Shown here piece after piece: positions 16,405 through 25,642 of a stretch of 64,000 bases of DNA; the first letter of the stretch is position 1; the number at the start of each line of letters is the position of its first letter. A program made the position numbers and the translations under genes. The DNA comes from Arthrobacter sp. UM1 (GTDB lineage Bacteria; Actinomycetota; Actinomycetes; Actinomycetales; Micrococcaceae): NCBI RefSeq assembly GCF_020483305.1, contig NZ_JACWAB010000003.1:62001-126000 (forward strand). Direction: 5' to 3'. The notes under the pieces were generated by a model. That model was given only the letters and a program-made list of their open reading frames with translations, ran no database searches and was not told where the DNA came from.

Positions 16405-17622
16405 ATGACCACCTCGCAGCGCAGACCCTCCCGCCGGCGCCCCGGCGGCTGGGTCTCCGCCCTCTTCGCGGCGGTCTGGCTGGTCTTCCTCTGGATCCCG
16501 CTGGCCACGGCCCTCGTCTCGAGCGATCCGCTCGGCCTGCGCGTGCTCGCGGTTGCGGCGGTGGTGCTCTTCGGCGCGGTGTACGTGGTCTACTGGGTGG
16601 CCCTCGGCTCCGGGGCGGCCTCGCGCCGCCGGTGGACCCTTCCAGGCGTCCTCGGGGTCATGGCCCTCCTGACGGCAGCCGCGTGGCCGGTCATCGGCCT
16701 GGCCGTGCTCTCGATGGCCCCCTATTTCGTGGCGGTCCTCGTCTTCTCCCGGCCGCTCCGCCAGGCGCCCGCCGTCGTCGTCGGCCTGACCGCGGTGGGA
16801 GCCGCGCTCATCCTCCTCAACCCGGAGGCATGGCGCGAGGCCGGCTCCTGGTGGGTGGCGGGCGGACCGCTCATCGGGATGCTCGCGGTGATGGTGGGCC
16901 GCACGGCCGAGGAGTTCGGCTCGCGGGAGGAGAGGGCGCGGAAGGCGCTCGAGCTCTCGCGGCAACGCGAGGAGATCGGGCGGGACGTGCACGACATCCT
17001 CGGGCACTCCCTCACCGTCCTCGCCGTCAAGGCCCAGCTCGCCGAGCGGCTCGTGGAGCTCGACCCGGAGCGGGCCCGCGCCGAGATCGCCGACATCGGG
17101 CGCATCTCCCGCGAGGCCCTCGCCGAGGTGCGGACCACCGTGACGGGACTCAAGTCGCCGGACCTGGACGCGGCGCTGCGCTCCTGCCGCGAGGCCCTGG
17201 AGTCCCAGGGGCTGCGGGTGAAGGTGACCGAGCGCGGCGAGCCCTCCGAGGCCCGCTCTCGCCTCTTCGCCTGGGTGCTCCGCGAGGCGAGCACCAACAT
17301 CCTGCGCCACGCCCGCGCCTCCCGCGTCGAGATCGCCGTCACGGAGGACTCGCTGCGGGTCGCGGACAACGGCGTCGGGCTGCCGTCTCCCGTCTCCGCT
17401 CTCGGAGACTCAGCTCCGGGCGGGAGCGCGTCCGCCGACCCCGGCAACGGGCTCGCAGGCATCCGCGAGCGCGTGGCGGCCGCGGGCGGGGAGGTGGCCT
17501 TCTCCCCCGCCCCTCCCTCCAGGACCCCAGAGCACGACGACGACGGCGGCCGTCCGGGCCTGGCCGTGACCGTCACGATGAGCCGCGCTGCGCGCCAGCC
17601 GGCCGAAGGAGGCCCCCGATGA
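16405..17622 (+). CDS. Sensor histidine kinase (HisKA_3, DesK/NarX-like)
   Basis: 405 residues. Four to six N-terminal membrane helices (about 17-165) have no large extracytoplasmic loop, which implies intramembrane sensing. The dimerisation and phosphoacceptor motif is REEIGRDVHDILGHS with His196. The ATP-binding part has DNGVGLP and GNGLAGIRERV (G-box). It should phosphorylate the response regulator whose ATG overlaps its stop (ATGA, 17619-17622). It lies 67 bp after the ABC permease, so the four genes likely form one signalling and efflux unit. Confidence 0.92.
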   Translation: MTTSQRRPSRRRPGGWVSALFAAVWLVFLWIPLATALVSSDPLGLRVLAVAAVVLFGAVYVVYWVALGSGAASRRRWTLPGVLGVMALLTAAAWPVIGLAVLSMAPYFVAVLVFSRPLRQAPAVVVGLTAVGAALILLNPEAWREAGSWWVAGGPLIGMLAVMVGRTAEEFGSREERARKALELSRQREEIGRDVHDILGHSLTVLAVKAQLAERLVELDPERARAEIADIGRISREALAEVRTTVTGLKSPDLDAALRSCREALESQGLRVKVTERGEPSEARSRLFAWVLREASTNILRHARASRVEIAVTEDSLRVADNGVGLPSPVSALGDSAPGGSASADPGNGLAGIRERVAAAGGEVAFSPAPPSRTPEHDDDGGRPGLAVTVTMSRAARQPAEGGPR

Positions 17623-18230
17623 CCCCGATCCGCCTGCTGCTCGCCGATGACCAGGGACTCGTCCGCGGCGCCCTCGCGGCGCTGCTGGACCTGGAGCCGG
17701 ACCTCGAGGTGGTGGCCCAGGTGGACCGCGGGGACGAGGTGCTGGATGCGGTCCGGGCGCACCGGCCGGGCGTGGCCCTGCTGGACATCGAGATGCCGGG
17801 GATGGACGGCATCGAGACCGCTCGGGCCCTCAAGGAGTCCGGGCTGGAGTGCCGGTCCCTCATCGTGACCACGTTCGGGCGCCCCGGCTACCTCAAGCGG
17901 GCCCTCGACGCGGGCGCGAGCGGCTTCACCGTCAAGGACATGCCGGCGGAGCAGCTCGCCAACGCGGTCCGGAGGGTGGCCCAGGGGCTGCGGGTCATCG
18001 ACCCGCAGCTCGCCGAGGCCTCCCTCGTGGCCGGGGAGTCCCCGCTCACGCCCCGCGAGGCGGACGTGCTCAAGGCGGCCGAGCTCGGGCAGAGCCTCAA
18101 GGACGTGGCGCGAGCCGTGTTCCTCTCCGAAGGCACGGTGCGAAACCACCTCTCCTCGGCCATCGCCAAGACGGGCACCGGCAACCGGTTCGAGGCCGCC
18201 CGGACGGCGCGGGAGAACGGCTGGCTGTAG
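17619..18230 (+). CDS. NarL/LuxR-family response regulator
   Basis: 203 residues. The receiver domain has the acidic pair Asp10-Asp11, the phosphoacceptor Asp56 (LLDIEMPGMDG) and Lys about 107 (TVKD). The C-terminal LuxR helix-turn-helix (SPLTPREADVL to RTARENGWL, about 136-203) contains the EGTVRNHLSSAIAKTG recognition region. GAAGGAGG precedes the ATG, which overlaps the kinase stop. It is expected to control the upstream ABC transporter. It ends directly against the convergent DUF4184 gene, with no base between the two stop codons. Confidence 0.93.
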   Translation: MTPIRLLLADDQGLVRGALAALLDLEPDLEVVAQVDRGDEVLDAVRAHRPGVALLDIEMPGMDGIETARALKESGLECRSLIVTTFGRPGYLKRALDAGASGFTVKDMPAEQLANAVRRVAQGLRVIDPQLAEASLVAGESPLTPREADVLKAAELGQSLKDVARAVFLSEGTVRNHLSSAIAKTGTGNRFEAARTARENGWL

Positions 18231-19013
18231 TCAGGCCGCTCTCCGGGCCCGCCGGGTCCTCGCGCTGCGCCCCCACAGCACCAGCATCCGCACCCCCGCG
18301 GCCAGCACTGCCGCGCACAGCGCCGCCCGGCTCGTCTCCACGAAGAACGCGTAGGCCAGGGTCCGCTTCGTCATCCAGCCGAGCAGCGCATACATGACCA
18401 GCTTCCCGCTCATCGCGGCCGCGGCCGCGCACAGAGGGGCCCAGGTGAGCACGGCCCGGTCCACGTCCCGTGACCAGGCCCAGCGGGTGTTCTCCGGGGC
18501 GGCGCGCGCCGGCGTCGTCGTCCACCGCCTCCACCCGAGGAGCGCGAGGGCCGCAAGGCCGAGCGCGGAGCTGCCGTACTGGATGAGGGCGAAGACGCGG
18601 AACGGGCCCACCTCGGCCCGCAGCGCGGGGACGGCCGCCACCACGGGAGAGTCCCAGTGCGCCAGGAGGTCCCAGCCGAGGTGCGTGAGACCGCCGAGGA
18701 GGACCGAGGCGCTCGCCAGGGGCAGCCACCCCTGCCAGCGCGGCCGGGACTGAGGCCATCGGCGCCAGCGGGCGGGCATGATCTCGTCATACGCGGGGGC
18801 CAGAATCCACTGCCACGCGGCCAGGAGGAGAAGCCCGGCGACGAGGTCCAGGGTGAGGAGCCCAGGGATGCTGTGGGCGAACCCATACCCTCCGGGGACC
18901 TCCGCGAAGTGCGCCAGGTCCGGGACCATGGACCCCACTGCCATCCCGGAGACCATGAGGCCGGTGCGGCGGAACGGGTAGACGGCCAGAGGATGCGCCA
19001 TCGTCAGGGGCAT
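18231..19013 (-). CDS. DUF4184 family membrane protein
   Basis: 260 residues with the DUF4184 N-terminal signature MAHPLAVYPFRR, the VGSMVPDLAHF motif and conserved HSIPG / GGLTHLGWDLLAHW segments. There are five to six membrane helices and a basic C-terminal tail. The family is annotated as an integral membrane protein related to metal-dependent membrane hydrolases (the His/Asp pairs in PDLAHF and THxxWD are consistent), but its function is not established. The start could be 19013 or the Met four codons later (19001). Confidence 0.8.
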   Translation of the reverse strand: MPLTMAHPLAVYPFRRTGLMVSGMAVGSMVPDLAHFAEVPGGYGFAHSIPGLLTLDLVAGLLLLAAWQWILAPAYDEIMPARWRRWPQSRPRWQGWLPLASASVLLGGLTHLGWDLLAHWDSPVVAAVPALRAEVGPFRVFALIQYGSSALGLAALALLGWRRWTTTPARAAPENTRWAWSRDVDRAVLTWAPLCAAAAAMSGKLVMYALLGWMTKRTLAYAFFVETSRAALCAAVLAAGVRMLVLWGRSARTRRARRAA

Positions 19014-19121
19014 GGAGAGACGTCGCCTTTCGTCGGGGAGCCAGCTCGGAGAACTCGGGTGAGCCGTTCATCCCCGGCGACGTCGGCGAGGCGTTCGGCA
19101 GCGGCGGTCAGCGGCCCCGCC

Positions 19122-19181
19122 GCGGGGCCGGACTCGTGCAGGTCAGGACCCGGCGCGGGGCCGGACGCGTGCAGGTCAGGA
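19122..19181. repeat. 27-bp direct repeat at the 3' end of ispH
   Basis: Copies at 19122-19148 and 19155-19181 differ at one base (period 33 bp). The right copy spans the ispH stop codon, so the left copy looks like a duplicated gene end. A GC-rich hairpin (CGGCCCC/GGGGCCG, 19112-19130) abuts the left copy and may act as the terminator. Confidence 0.7.
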
Positions 19182-20273
19182 GCGGGGGCGCACGCCGCGG
19201 CCGCCGAGGCCGCGGGACTCGTCCCCGTGGGCCTTGAGGGTGGCGCGGAGCTCCTTGGGGAGGGAGAAGAGGATGTCCTCCTCGGCCTCCACGACCTCCT
19301 CCACGTCCTCGTACCCGTACTCGGCGAGGAGGCTGAGCACGTCCCTCACGAGCACCTCGGGCACCGAAGCGCCAGAGGTCACGCCGACGGTCTGCGCGTC
19401 CGAGAACCAGGACTCGTCCACCTGGTGGGCGAAGTCCACGCGGTAGGCCGCCTTGGCGCCGTACTCGAGCGCCACCTCCACGAGGCGCACCGAGTTGGAG
19501 GAGTTCGCGGAGCCCACCACGATGACGAGGTCCGCCTGCGGGGCGATCTTCTTGATGGCCGCCTGGCGGTTGCTCGTGGCGTAGCAGATGTCGTCCGAGG
19601 GCGGGTCCTGGAGGTTCGGGAACCGCTTGCGGAGGCGGCGGACGGTCTCCATGGTCTCGTCCACTGACAGGGTGGTCTGCGAGAGCCAGATGAGCTTGTC
19701 CGGGTCCTTGACCTCGATGGTGTCCGCCTCGTCCGGGTTGTTGACGATCTGCGTGGCCTGAGGCGCCTCCCCGAACGTGCCCTCGACCTCCTCGTGGCCC
19801 TCGTGGCCGATGAGCAGGATCTCGTAGTCGTTCTTCGCGAACCGCACGGCCTCGCGGTGCACCTTGGTCACGAGCGGGCAGGTCGCGTCGATGGTCTGCA
19901 GGCCGCGCTCCTCCGCGGAGTTCACGACGGCGGGCGAGACGCCGTGGGCGGAGAACACGACGAGCGCGCCCTCCGGGACCTCGTCCGTCTCCTCGACGAA
20001 GACGGCGCCCTTCTCCTCGAGCGTCTCCACGACGTGGCGGTTGTGGACGATCTGCTTGCGCACGTACACCGGCGGTCCGTAGTGCTCGAGCGCCTTCTCC
20101 ACGGCGATGACCGCCCGGTCCACGCCCGCGCAGTACCCGCGGGGAGCCGCGAGGAGCACCTTCTGGGCGCTCGTGCCGCGGCGATCGGCGTCGACCTCGG
20201 CCTTGGAGCGCCGCGTCCGCGGCATCGGAGGCAGGCCCAGGGAGACGGGCGTTCCGGTGGCAGTTTCGGTCAT
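19176..20273 (-). CDS. ispH: 4-hydroxy-3-methylbut-2-enyl diphosphate reductase
   Basis: 365 residues. Last step of the MEP pathway: [4Fe-4S]-dependent reduction of HMBPP to IPP and DMAPP. The three cluster cysteines are visible: Cys48 (GYCAGV), Cys132 (DATCPLV) and Cys230 (DDICYAT). Also present are the conserved HGVSP (110-114), [11 protein letters not shown] and SSNSxRLVE segments. An N-terminal extension of about 35 residues precedes the catalytic part, as is common in actinobacteria. The ATG at 20273 overlaps the stop of a possible 9-codon leader ORF. It probably has its own promoter (TAGACT at 20317-20312). Confidence 0.95.
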   Translation of the reverse strand: MTETATGTPVSLGLPPMPRTRRSKAEVDADRRGTSAQKVLLAAPRGYCAGVDRAVIAVEKALEHYGPPVYVRKQIVHNRHVVETLEEKGAVFVEETDEVPEGALVVFSAHGVSPAVVNSAEERGLQTIDATCPLVTKVHREAVRFAKNDYEILLIGHEGHEEVEGTFGEAPQATQIVNNPDEADTIEVKDPDKLIWLSQTTLSVDETMETVRRLRKRFPNLQDPPSDDICYATSNRQAAIKKIAPQADLVIVVGSANSSNSVRLVEVALEYGAKAAYRVDFAHQVDESWFSDAQTVGVTSGASVPEVLVRDVLSLLAEYGYEDVEEVVEAEEDILFSLPKELRATLKAHGDESRGLGGRGVRPRS

Positions 20274-20299
20274 GGCTCCAGCCTTGGTGTCGAGTGCAT
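20270..20299 (-). CDS. Possible 9-residue leader peptide upstream of ispH
   Basis: A mini-ORF (MHSTPRLEP) begins at ATG 20299 and ends in a TGA that overlaps the ispH ATG as ATGA (20273-20270). A -10-like TAGACT lies at 20317-20312, so a transcript starting near 20305 would have only about 6 nt before this ATG. The arrangement suggests translation of ispH coupled to the leader ORF. Conservation has not been tested, and a chance occurrence is possible. Confidence 0.35.
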   Translation of the reverse strand: MHSTPRLEP

Positions 20300-20314
20300 G
20301 GACGTCCCTCCAGT

Positions 20315-21163
20315 CTAGGAGGTGACGTAGGAGTGGCGCCGTTCCTTCGCGGTCAGCCCAATGCCGATGCCGACGACGACGAGCACCGCCCCCGCGTACA
20401 CCACCCAGAGGGACTCCTCCCGGGCGCTGCCGACCCCCTGCTGGCCGAGAGCCCGGAACAGATCCGCCCCGAGGCCCTGGCCGCCGAGCAGGGCGGCGAA
20501 CAGCTCCGGAAGGCCGGCGGAGAGGAGCCAGGCCAGGCCGCCCGCGAGCGCCGTCCAGAGCCCGAGGACCACTGCCGCGCGGCCGTGGCGGTGGGCGGAC
20601 ACGATGCAGAGGAGGGCCGCGGCGCACGCGATCGCGAGGAGCATCGGCCAGGCCTCGGCGAACCGGGAGATCGCGTCGAACACGCCCACTCCCCCGATGG
20701 AGGGCGACCCCAGCTGCACGGACATGTCCCCCGCCTGCGGCGCGCCGACGCCGAAGGGGCGGGTCACGGAGTCCAGAACCAGCTGGGACAGCGGCCTGAG
20801 GTCGACGGCGACGGCGTGGTCCGGGCTGAACGCAGAGTCGTGCAGGGACATGAGCGTGTCCGTGGCGGCGCGCCCCGTTGCCCCGTCTCCGGAGACGGCC
20901 GTGAGGGCGCTGCGCGTGGTGTCCGTGATCTGGTTCCGCAGGCCCTCGAGGAAGGGCGCGGCCTGCACGAGGCGGTCCCCGGCCTGCGAGGACGCCTGGT
21001 CGATGAGGCTGCGCCGCACGCTCGGATCGCTGGAGAGCGGCTCCGCGAGCGCCCGGAAGCCCTCGCGGTCCACGAGGTGGCGGGCGGTCCAGGACGCGGC
21101 CGAGGCGGCCAGGCCCGCGAGCACGGCGATGAGGCCGAACAGGCCGGAGAGGAAAGTGCGCAC
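20315..21163 (-). CDS. Integral membrane protein of unknown function
   Basis: About 282 residues. The N-terminal helix ([20 protein letters not shown]) is followed by an extracytoplasmic domain of about 130 residues with [19 protein letters not shown] near its start, then three helices (about 175-270) and a short basic cytoplasmic tail. This topology, with one helix, a soluble loop and a bundle, is common for actinobacterial envelope proteins, but no named family is recognised. The start is taken as GTG 21163; an ATG 13 codons upstream gives a His/Cys-rich extension that looks non-coding. The stop codon TAG forms part of the TAGACT box ahead of ispH. Confidence 0.7.
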   Translation of the reverse strand: MRTFLSGLFGLIAVLAGLAASAASWTARHLVDREGFRALAEPLSSDPSVRRSLIDQASSQAGDRLVQAAPFLEGLRNQITDTTRSALTAVSGDGATGRAATDTLMSLHDSAFSPDHAVAVDLRPLSQLVLDSVTRPFGVGAPQAGDMSVQLGSPSIGGVGVFDAISRFAEAWPMLLAIACAAALLCIVSAHRHGRAAVVLGLWTALAGGLAWLLSAGLPELFAALLGGQGLGADLFRALGQQGVGSAREESLWVVYAGAVLVVVGIGIGLTAKERRHSYVTS

Positions 21164-21253
21164 GCATCCATGGTGGCAGTGCTGTCTGAGAGAGTTGTCC
21201 ACGTTCGGGCGGTCGGCTGTCCCCCGGCGCCGTCCGTCCGCTTAGATGGAGAC

Positions 21254-22510
21254 ATGAGCGCTGAACAGCCCCGAGAGCTTCCGCCCACGGCGGACCAGAC
21301 CACGGCGGAGAGCCCCTGGCCCCTGCGCGTGTTCGCGGAGAAGCTGAAGTTCCACATCGAGCGGGCGCCGCGCGCCTGGGTGGAGGGCCAGCTCATCGAG
21401 CTGAACCGGCGCGGGCAGAACACCTTCATGACCATCCGGGACGCGGACCAGGAGGTCTCGCTGTCCGCCAACGCCTGGGGCGGGGCCGTGGACTCCACCG
21501 CGCCGGGGATCGAGGTGGGCGCCCGCGTGGTAGCCCAGATCAAGCCGCAGATGTGGCTCAAGGCGGGCCGGCTGAGCATGAACACCACGGCCCTGCGCCC
21601 GGTGGGCCTGGGAGACCTGCTCGCGCGGATCGAGCGGCTGCGGCGCTCTCTGGCGGACGAGGGCCTGTTCTCCCCGTCCCGGAAGAAGCGGCTCCCCGCC
21701 CTCCCCCAGCGGATCGGACTCATCACGGGCCGGGACTCGGACGCGGAGAAGGACGTGCTGCGCAATGCGGGCCTGCGCTGGCCGGCCGTGCAGTTCGAGG
21801 TCCGGAACGTGGCGGTCCAGGGGCAGCGGGCCGTCCCTGAGGTGACCGCCGCGCTGGCTGAGCTCGACGCGGACCCGGCCGTGGACGTCATCGTCATCGC
21901 CCGCGGCGGCGGTGCGCTCGAGGACCTGCTGCCGTTCAGCGACGAGACGCTGGTGCGCGCTGTCGCCGAGGCCCGCACCCCCGTGGTCAGCGCCATCGGG
22001 CACGAGGCGGACCATCCGATTCTGGACGATGTGGCGGATCTGCGCGCGTCCACGCCCACGGACGCCGCCAAGCGGATCGTCCCGGACATCTCCGAGGAGC
22101 GGGAGCGGATCGCCAACGCCCGGTTCGCCGCCTCGCGGAGCGTCTCCCTGCTCGTGGAGCGGCAGAGGGAGAGGATCTCCGCGCTGCGGTCCCGGCCCAC
22201 GATGCTCCGGCCGGAGTCCATCGTGGACCCCCACCGGGATCGCACCGCCATGCTCACCGAGCGTCTGCGCCGCGCAGCCCAGATCCGGACGGACCGCGAG
22301 CGCACCGGGGTGGAGCATCTTCTGGAGCGCGTGCGGAGCCTGTCCCCGCAGCAGACCCTCGAGCGCGGTTATGCGGTGCTCCAGCGGGGCCCCGAGGTCA
22401 TCACGGACGCGGAGGCCGTCAGCACGGGCGAGGACGTGAGCGTGCTCGTGGCCCGGGGCCGGGTCAGCGCCACGGTCACCGGTACCCGCGGCGGGCCGGG
22501 CTCGGATTAG
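21254..22510 (+). CDS. xseA: Exodeoxyribonuclease VII large subunit
   Basis: 418 residues. The N-terminal OB-fold ([34 protein letters not shown]) is followed by the catalytic domain with [16 protein letters not shown] (the D-x-x-D region), [22 protein letters not shown] and [20 protein letters not shown]. XseA with XseB degrades single-stranded DNA processively in both directions and acts in mismatch repair and damage tolerance. The ATG at 21254 follows GGAGAC. xseB is 90 bp downstream, so the two genes probably form an operon. Confidence 0.95.
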   Translation: MSAEQPRELPPTADQTTAESPWPLRVFAEKLKFHIERAPRAWVEGQLIELNRRGQNTFMTIRDADQEVSLSANAWGGAVDSTAPGIEVGARVVAQIKPQMWLKAGRLSMNTTALRPVGLGDLLARIERLRRSLADEGLFSPSRKKRLPALPQRIGLITGRDSDAEKDVLRNAGLRWPAVQFEVRNVAVQGQRAVPEVTAALAELDADPAVDVIVIARGGGALEDLLPFSDETLVRAVAEARTPVVSAIGHEADHPILDDVADLRASTPTDAAKRIVPDISEERERIANARFAASRSVSLLVERQRERISALRSRPTMLRPESIVDPHRDRTAMLTERLRRAAQIRTDRERTGVEHLLERVRSLSPQQTLERGYAVLQRGPEVITDAEAVSTGEDVSVLVARGRVSATVTGTRGGPGSD

Positions 22511-22600
22511 GTGTCGCACCGCCGAGGACCTCGCTCGCCGAGCGTCCCCTCGACCAGACCAGACTTCACTCGTCACAGATCACTCGACCAGGAGGACCAC

Positions 22601-22921
22601 ATGGCCGATCAGAACCACACCCATTCATCCCAGTCCGCGCAGACACCCCAGTCCACGCCGACGTCCCAGGCCGCCAAGACCGAAGGCCCGGACGTCGAGT
22701 CCCTCTCCTACGAGCAGGCCCGGGACGAACTCGTCTCCGTGGTCACCCGCCTCGAGTCCGGCGGAGCGCCGCTTGAGGAGTCGATTGCCCTCTGGGAGCG
22801 CGGCGAGGCCCTCGCCCAGCGCTGCGAGTCCCTGCTGGACGGCGTGCAGAAGCGGTTGGACGCGGCCCGCGAGTCCAAGGAGTCCGGCTCCGGCGAGGAG
22901 GGCTCAAGCGGCGAGGAGTGA
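22601..22921 (+). CDS. xseB: Exodeoxyribonuclease VII small subunit
   Basis: 106 residues. A Gln/Ser/Thr-rich N-terminal tail of about 35 residues precedes the XseB core [42 protein letters not shown], followed by an acidic Gly/Ser tail. Several XseB copies form the helical arms of the ExoVII complex. GGAGGA before ATG 22601 fixes the start. Confidence 0.93.
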   Translation: MADQNHTHSSQSAQTPQSTPTSQAAKTEGPDVESLSYEQARDELVSVVTRLESGGAPLEESIALWERGEALAQRCESLLDGVQKRLDAARESKESGSGEEGSSGEE

Positions 22922-22978
22922 CGAGCTCGGCCTCCTCACCCAGCCCCTTCACCCGCCCCCTCACCCAGCCCACTCATC

Positions 22979-23026
22979 TGTTGCAAGTTGGAGGAAAGAG
23001 ACGGGCCATTCCTCCAACTCGCAACA
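22979..23026. terminator. Long hairpin between convergent xseB and PPK2 genes
   Basis: 18-bp arms (22979-22996 and 23009-23026) are complementary except for one position, with a 12-nt loop. The arms contain TTGGAGGAA, making this less GC-rich than the surroundings. It lies between two convergent genes and could stop transcription from both sides, although no U-tract is present. Confidence 0.55.
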
Positions 23027-23159
23027 AACGAGTTCGGGGCGGCCGGAAGCTTCGGGGCGGTCAAGGCCGAGCCTCACGGCCCCGGGAGCTGAGGACGGCC
23101 CCGCCTGGAGACACCCCTACAGGCTGACGCCCCCCCCAGGACGGCCCTACAGGCCTCCC

Positions 23160-24359
23160 CTACAGGGTCGCGGCGAGGCGGGCCCGCTCGGCTCCGCGGT
23201 TGAAGGAGGCGGCCGGCCACTGCGGGTCGATGTCCCGGAGCGCCTCGAGCAGGATGGTCTGCACGGCCAGGCGGGCGTACCACTTCCGGTCGGCCGGGAC
23301 GATGTGCCACGGAGCCGCCTCAGTGCTCGTCTCCGAGACCGCCTTCTCGTAGGCGTCCTGGTAGTCGTCCCAGAGCTTGCGCTCGGTGACGTCGCCCGGG
23401 TTGTACTTCCAGAACTTGTCCGGACGGTCCAGCCGCTCCAAAAGACGCTCTCCCTGCTCGGTCTGGGAGATGTGGAGCATCACCTTGACCACGCGCACGC
23501 CACGGGAGGCCAGGTTCTCCTCGAACTCCCGAATGGCCGCATACCGGCGCTCCAGTTCAGGCTCGTCCGCCCAGCCGTGGACGCGGTGGATGAGGACGTC
23601 CTCGTAGTGGGAGCGGTCGAACACGCAGATCATGCCCGCGCCCGGCACGTGCTTCTCGATCCTCCAGAGGAAGTCGTGCTTCTTCTCCTCGTCGGTGGGA
23701 GCCTTGAACGAGGTGTGCTCCACGCCCTGCGGATCCACCGCGCCCACGACGTGCCGGACGATGCCGCCCTTGCCCGAAGTGTCCATGCCTTGCAACACGA
23801 GCAGCACGGCGGGAGCGTCGTCGTCATCCCGGCTCGCGGCGAAGAGCCGCTCCTGAAGGTCGGAGAGCTCCAGGGCGCCCTTCTCCAGGGCCTTGGCTGC
23901 CTTCTTCTTCCCCTTGTCGAACCCAGGGGTGGAACGCGGGTCAACCGTGGCGAGGTTGAGAGGACCGGCCGTCACGGTGACGCCCGAGGGCGTCGTGGCG
24001 CTCGCCGCGCGCTTCGCGGCCTTCTTGGCCGCCTTCTTCGCGGCCTTCTTCTCCGCAGCCTGCTTCTCGGCGGCCTTCTTCGCCGCCTTGCGCTCTGCCT
24101 TCGCGAGCTTCTCCGCCTTCTTGCGCTGGTCCGCCTTCTTCTCTGCCTTCACAGCAGCCTTCTTCTCAGCCTTCTCGGCAACGGCCTTCTTCTCCTGCTT
24201 GGCGAGCTTCGCCAGCTCCTTCTCGGACAGGGCGGCCTTCGCCGCGCGCTTCTGCGCAGCCTTCTCGGTCCGCTTGTCCGCGGATTTCTTGGAATTCGCG
24301 GAGCTCTTCTCCGACTTCTTCGGTTCTGACTTCTTCGGGGCTGATTTCTTGGGGGACAT
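23160..24359 (-). CDS. PPK2-family polyphosphate kinase with long lysine-rich N-terminal tail
   Basis: 399 residues. Residues 1-120 are a repetitive Lys/Ala/Glu tail (about one third Lys, with KKAAKKAAKKAAKRA at 104-118) like histone H1 tails. The catalytic part has PPK2 Walker A GMDTSGKGG (191-199), HTSFKAP about 216, Walker B FDRSHYEDV about 247 and the lid LLERLDRPDKFWK. The family transfers phosphate between polyphosphate and nucleotides; the TIGR03709-like group is described as polyphosphate:nucleotide phosphotransferases. It overlaps the upstream aminotransferase by one base (TGATG), so the two are translationally coupled. The tail may bind polyphosphate or nucleic acid; this is inference. 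Confidence 0.9.
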   Translation of the reverse strand: MSPKKSAPKKSEPKKSEKSSANSKKSADKRTEKAAQKRAAKAALSEKELAKLAKQEKKAVAEKAEKKAAVKAEKKADQRKKAEKLAKAERKAAKKAAEKQAAEKKAAKKAAKKAAKRAASATTPSGVTVTAGPLNLATVDPRSTPGFDKGKKKAAKALEKGALELSDLQERLFAASRDDDDAPAVLLVLQGMDTSGKGGIVRHVVGAVDPQGVEHTSFKAPTDEEKKHDFLWRIEKHVPGAGMICVFDRSHYEDVLIHRVHGWADEPELERRYAAIREFEENLASRGVRVVKVMLHISQTEQGERLLERLDRPDKFWKYNPGDVTERKLWDDYQDAYEKAVSETSTEAAPWHIVPADRKWYARLAVQTILLEALRDIDPQWPAASFNRGAERARLAATL

Positions 24360-25597
24360 CAATCGGCCTTTCGGGGCTTCGAGGGTCGATAGGAGGAGAG
24401 GTAGTCGCCGATGCGGGAGACCGCCTCGGCCAGCAGCGTGTCCTCGGGGAGGAACACGAGCCGGAAATGGTCGGGGTTCCGCCAGTTGAAGGCGGTGCCG
24501 TGGCTGATGAGGATCTTCTGGCTGCGGAGGAGGTCGAGCGCGAAGTCCTCGTCGTTCTCGATCGGATAGACCTCCGGGTCCAGCTTCGGGAACAGGTAGA
24601 GCGCTCCCTCGGCCTGCTGCGTGCTCACGCCAGGGATCTCGTTGAGCATCGAGTACGCCAGGTTGCGCTGCTCCAGCAGGCGTCCGCCCGGGTTGATGAG
24701 GTCGTTGATGGACTGGTACCCGCCGAGGGCGGTCTGGATCGCGTGCTGCGCCGGGACGTTGGCGCAGAGCCGCATGTTGGCCAGGAGGTTGATGCCCTCG
24801 ATGAAGTCGGACGCGTACTTCTTGGGCCCCGTGATGGCCATCCAGCCGGCGCGGAAGCCGCAGACGCGGTAGGCCTTGGAGAGACCGGAGAAGGTGAGCG
24901 TGAGGACGTCGTCGCCCGCCACCTCGGCGGTGTGGATGTGCTCGGCGCCGTCGTAGAGGATCTTCTCGTAGATCTCGTCGGAGAACACCACGAGGTCGTG
25001 CTTTCGGGCGATCTGCATGAGCTTGGTCAGCATCTCGCGGCTGTAGACCGCGCCCGTCGGGTTGTTCGGGTTGATGACCACGAGCCCCTTGGTGTTGGGC
25101 GTGATGCGGGACTCGAGGTCCTCGAGGTCCGGCTGCCAGCCGTCCTCCTCGTCGCACGAATAGTGGACCGGCGTGCCTCCCGCGAGCGCCACGGACGCCG
25201 TCCAGAGGGGGTAGTCCGGCGAGGGGATGAGGACCTCGTCCCCCTGGTTGAGGAAGGCCTGGAGCGAGAGGGTGATGAGCTCGGAGACGCCGTTGCCGAT
25301 GTAGACGTCGTCCACACCGATCGTCTGGATGCCCCGCAGCTGGTAGTGCTGGGAGACCGCCGTGCGCGCCGAGTAGATGCCGCGCGCGTCCGCGTACCCC
25401 TGGGCGTTCGGCAGGTTCTTGATCATGTCCATGAGGACCGCCTCGGGCGCCTCGAAGCCGAACGGGGCGGTGTTGCCGATGTTCAGCTTGATGATGCGGT
25501 GCCCCTCAGACTCCATCTGCTGGGCCGCCTGCATCACCGGCCCGCGGATGTCGTAGAGGACGTTCGCGAGCTTGGACGACTGCCGGTACTCAGGCAT
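24359..25597 (-). CDS. Class I/II aminotransferase, alanine aminotransferase type
   Basis: 412 residues of the AlaA/AlaT branch of PLP aminotransferases. It has the N-terminal LNIGNTAPFGFEAPE, the substrate and cofactor regions YADARGIYSARTAV and NPNNPTGAVYS, the D/Y pair FSDEIYEKILYDG, the PLP Lys in SGLSKAYRVCGFRAGW, and the C-terminal HFRLVFLP arginine. The likely reaction is pyruvate plus glutamate to alanine plus 2-oxoglutarate. AGGGGATT precedes the ATG. It is the first gene of a two-gene unit with the PPK2 protein, and the functional link is not obvious. Confidence 0.9.
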   Translation of the reverse strand: MPEYRQSSKLANVLYDIRGPVMQAAQQMESEGHRIIKLNIGNTAPFGFEAPEAVLMDMIKNLPNAQGYADARGIYSARTAVSQHYQLRGIQTIGVDDVYIGNGVSELITLSLQAFLNQGDEVLIPSPDYPLWTASVALAGGTPVHYSCDEEDGWQPDLEDLESRITPNTKGLVVINPNNPTGAVYSREMLTKLMQIARKHDLVVFSDEIYEKILYDGAEHIHTAEVAGDDVLTLTFSGLSKAYRVCGFRAGWMAITGPKKYASDFIEGINLLANMRLCANVPAQHAIQTALGGYQSINDLINPGGRLLEQRNLAYSMLNEIPGVSTQQAEGALYLFPKLDPEVYPIENDEDFALDLLRSQKILISHGTAFNWRNPDHFRLVFLPEDTLLAEAVSRIGDYLSSYRPSKPRKAD

Positions 25598-25642
25598 GTG
25601 AATCCCCTCACTTGGAAATGACGCCGTTGTCCCAGGGTAGCC

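Noticed and set aside
23960-24359. A separate histone-H1-like gene in front of PPK2
   Set aside because: The lysine-rich stretch is in frame with the PPK2 core, without a stop between them, and has its own ATG coupled to the aminotransferase stop.
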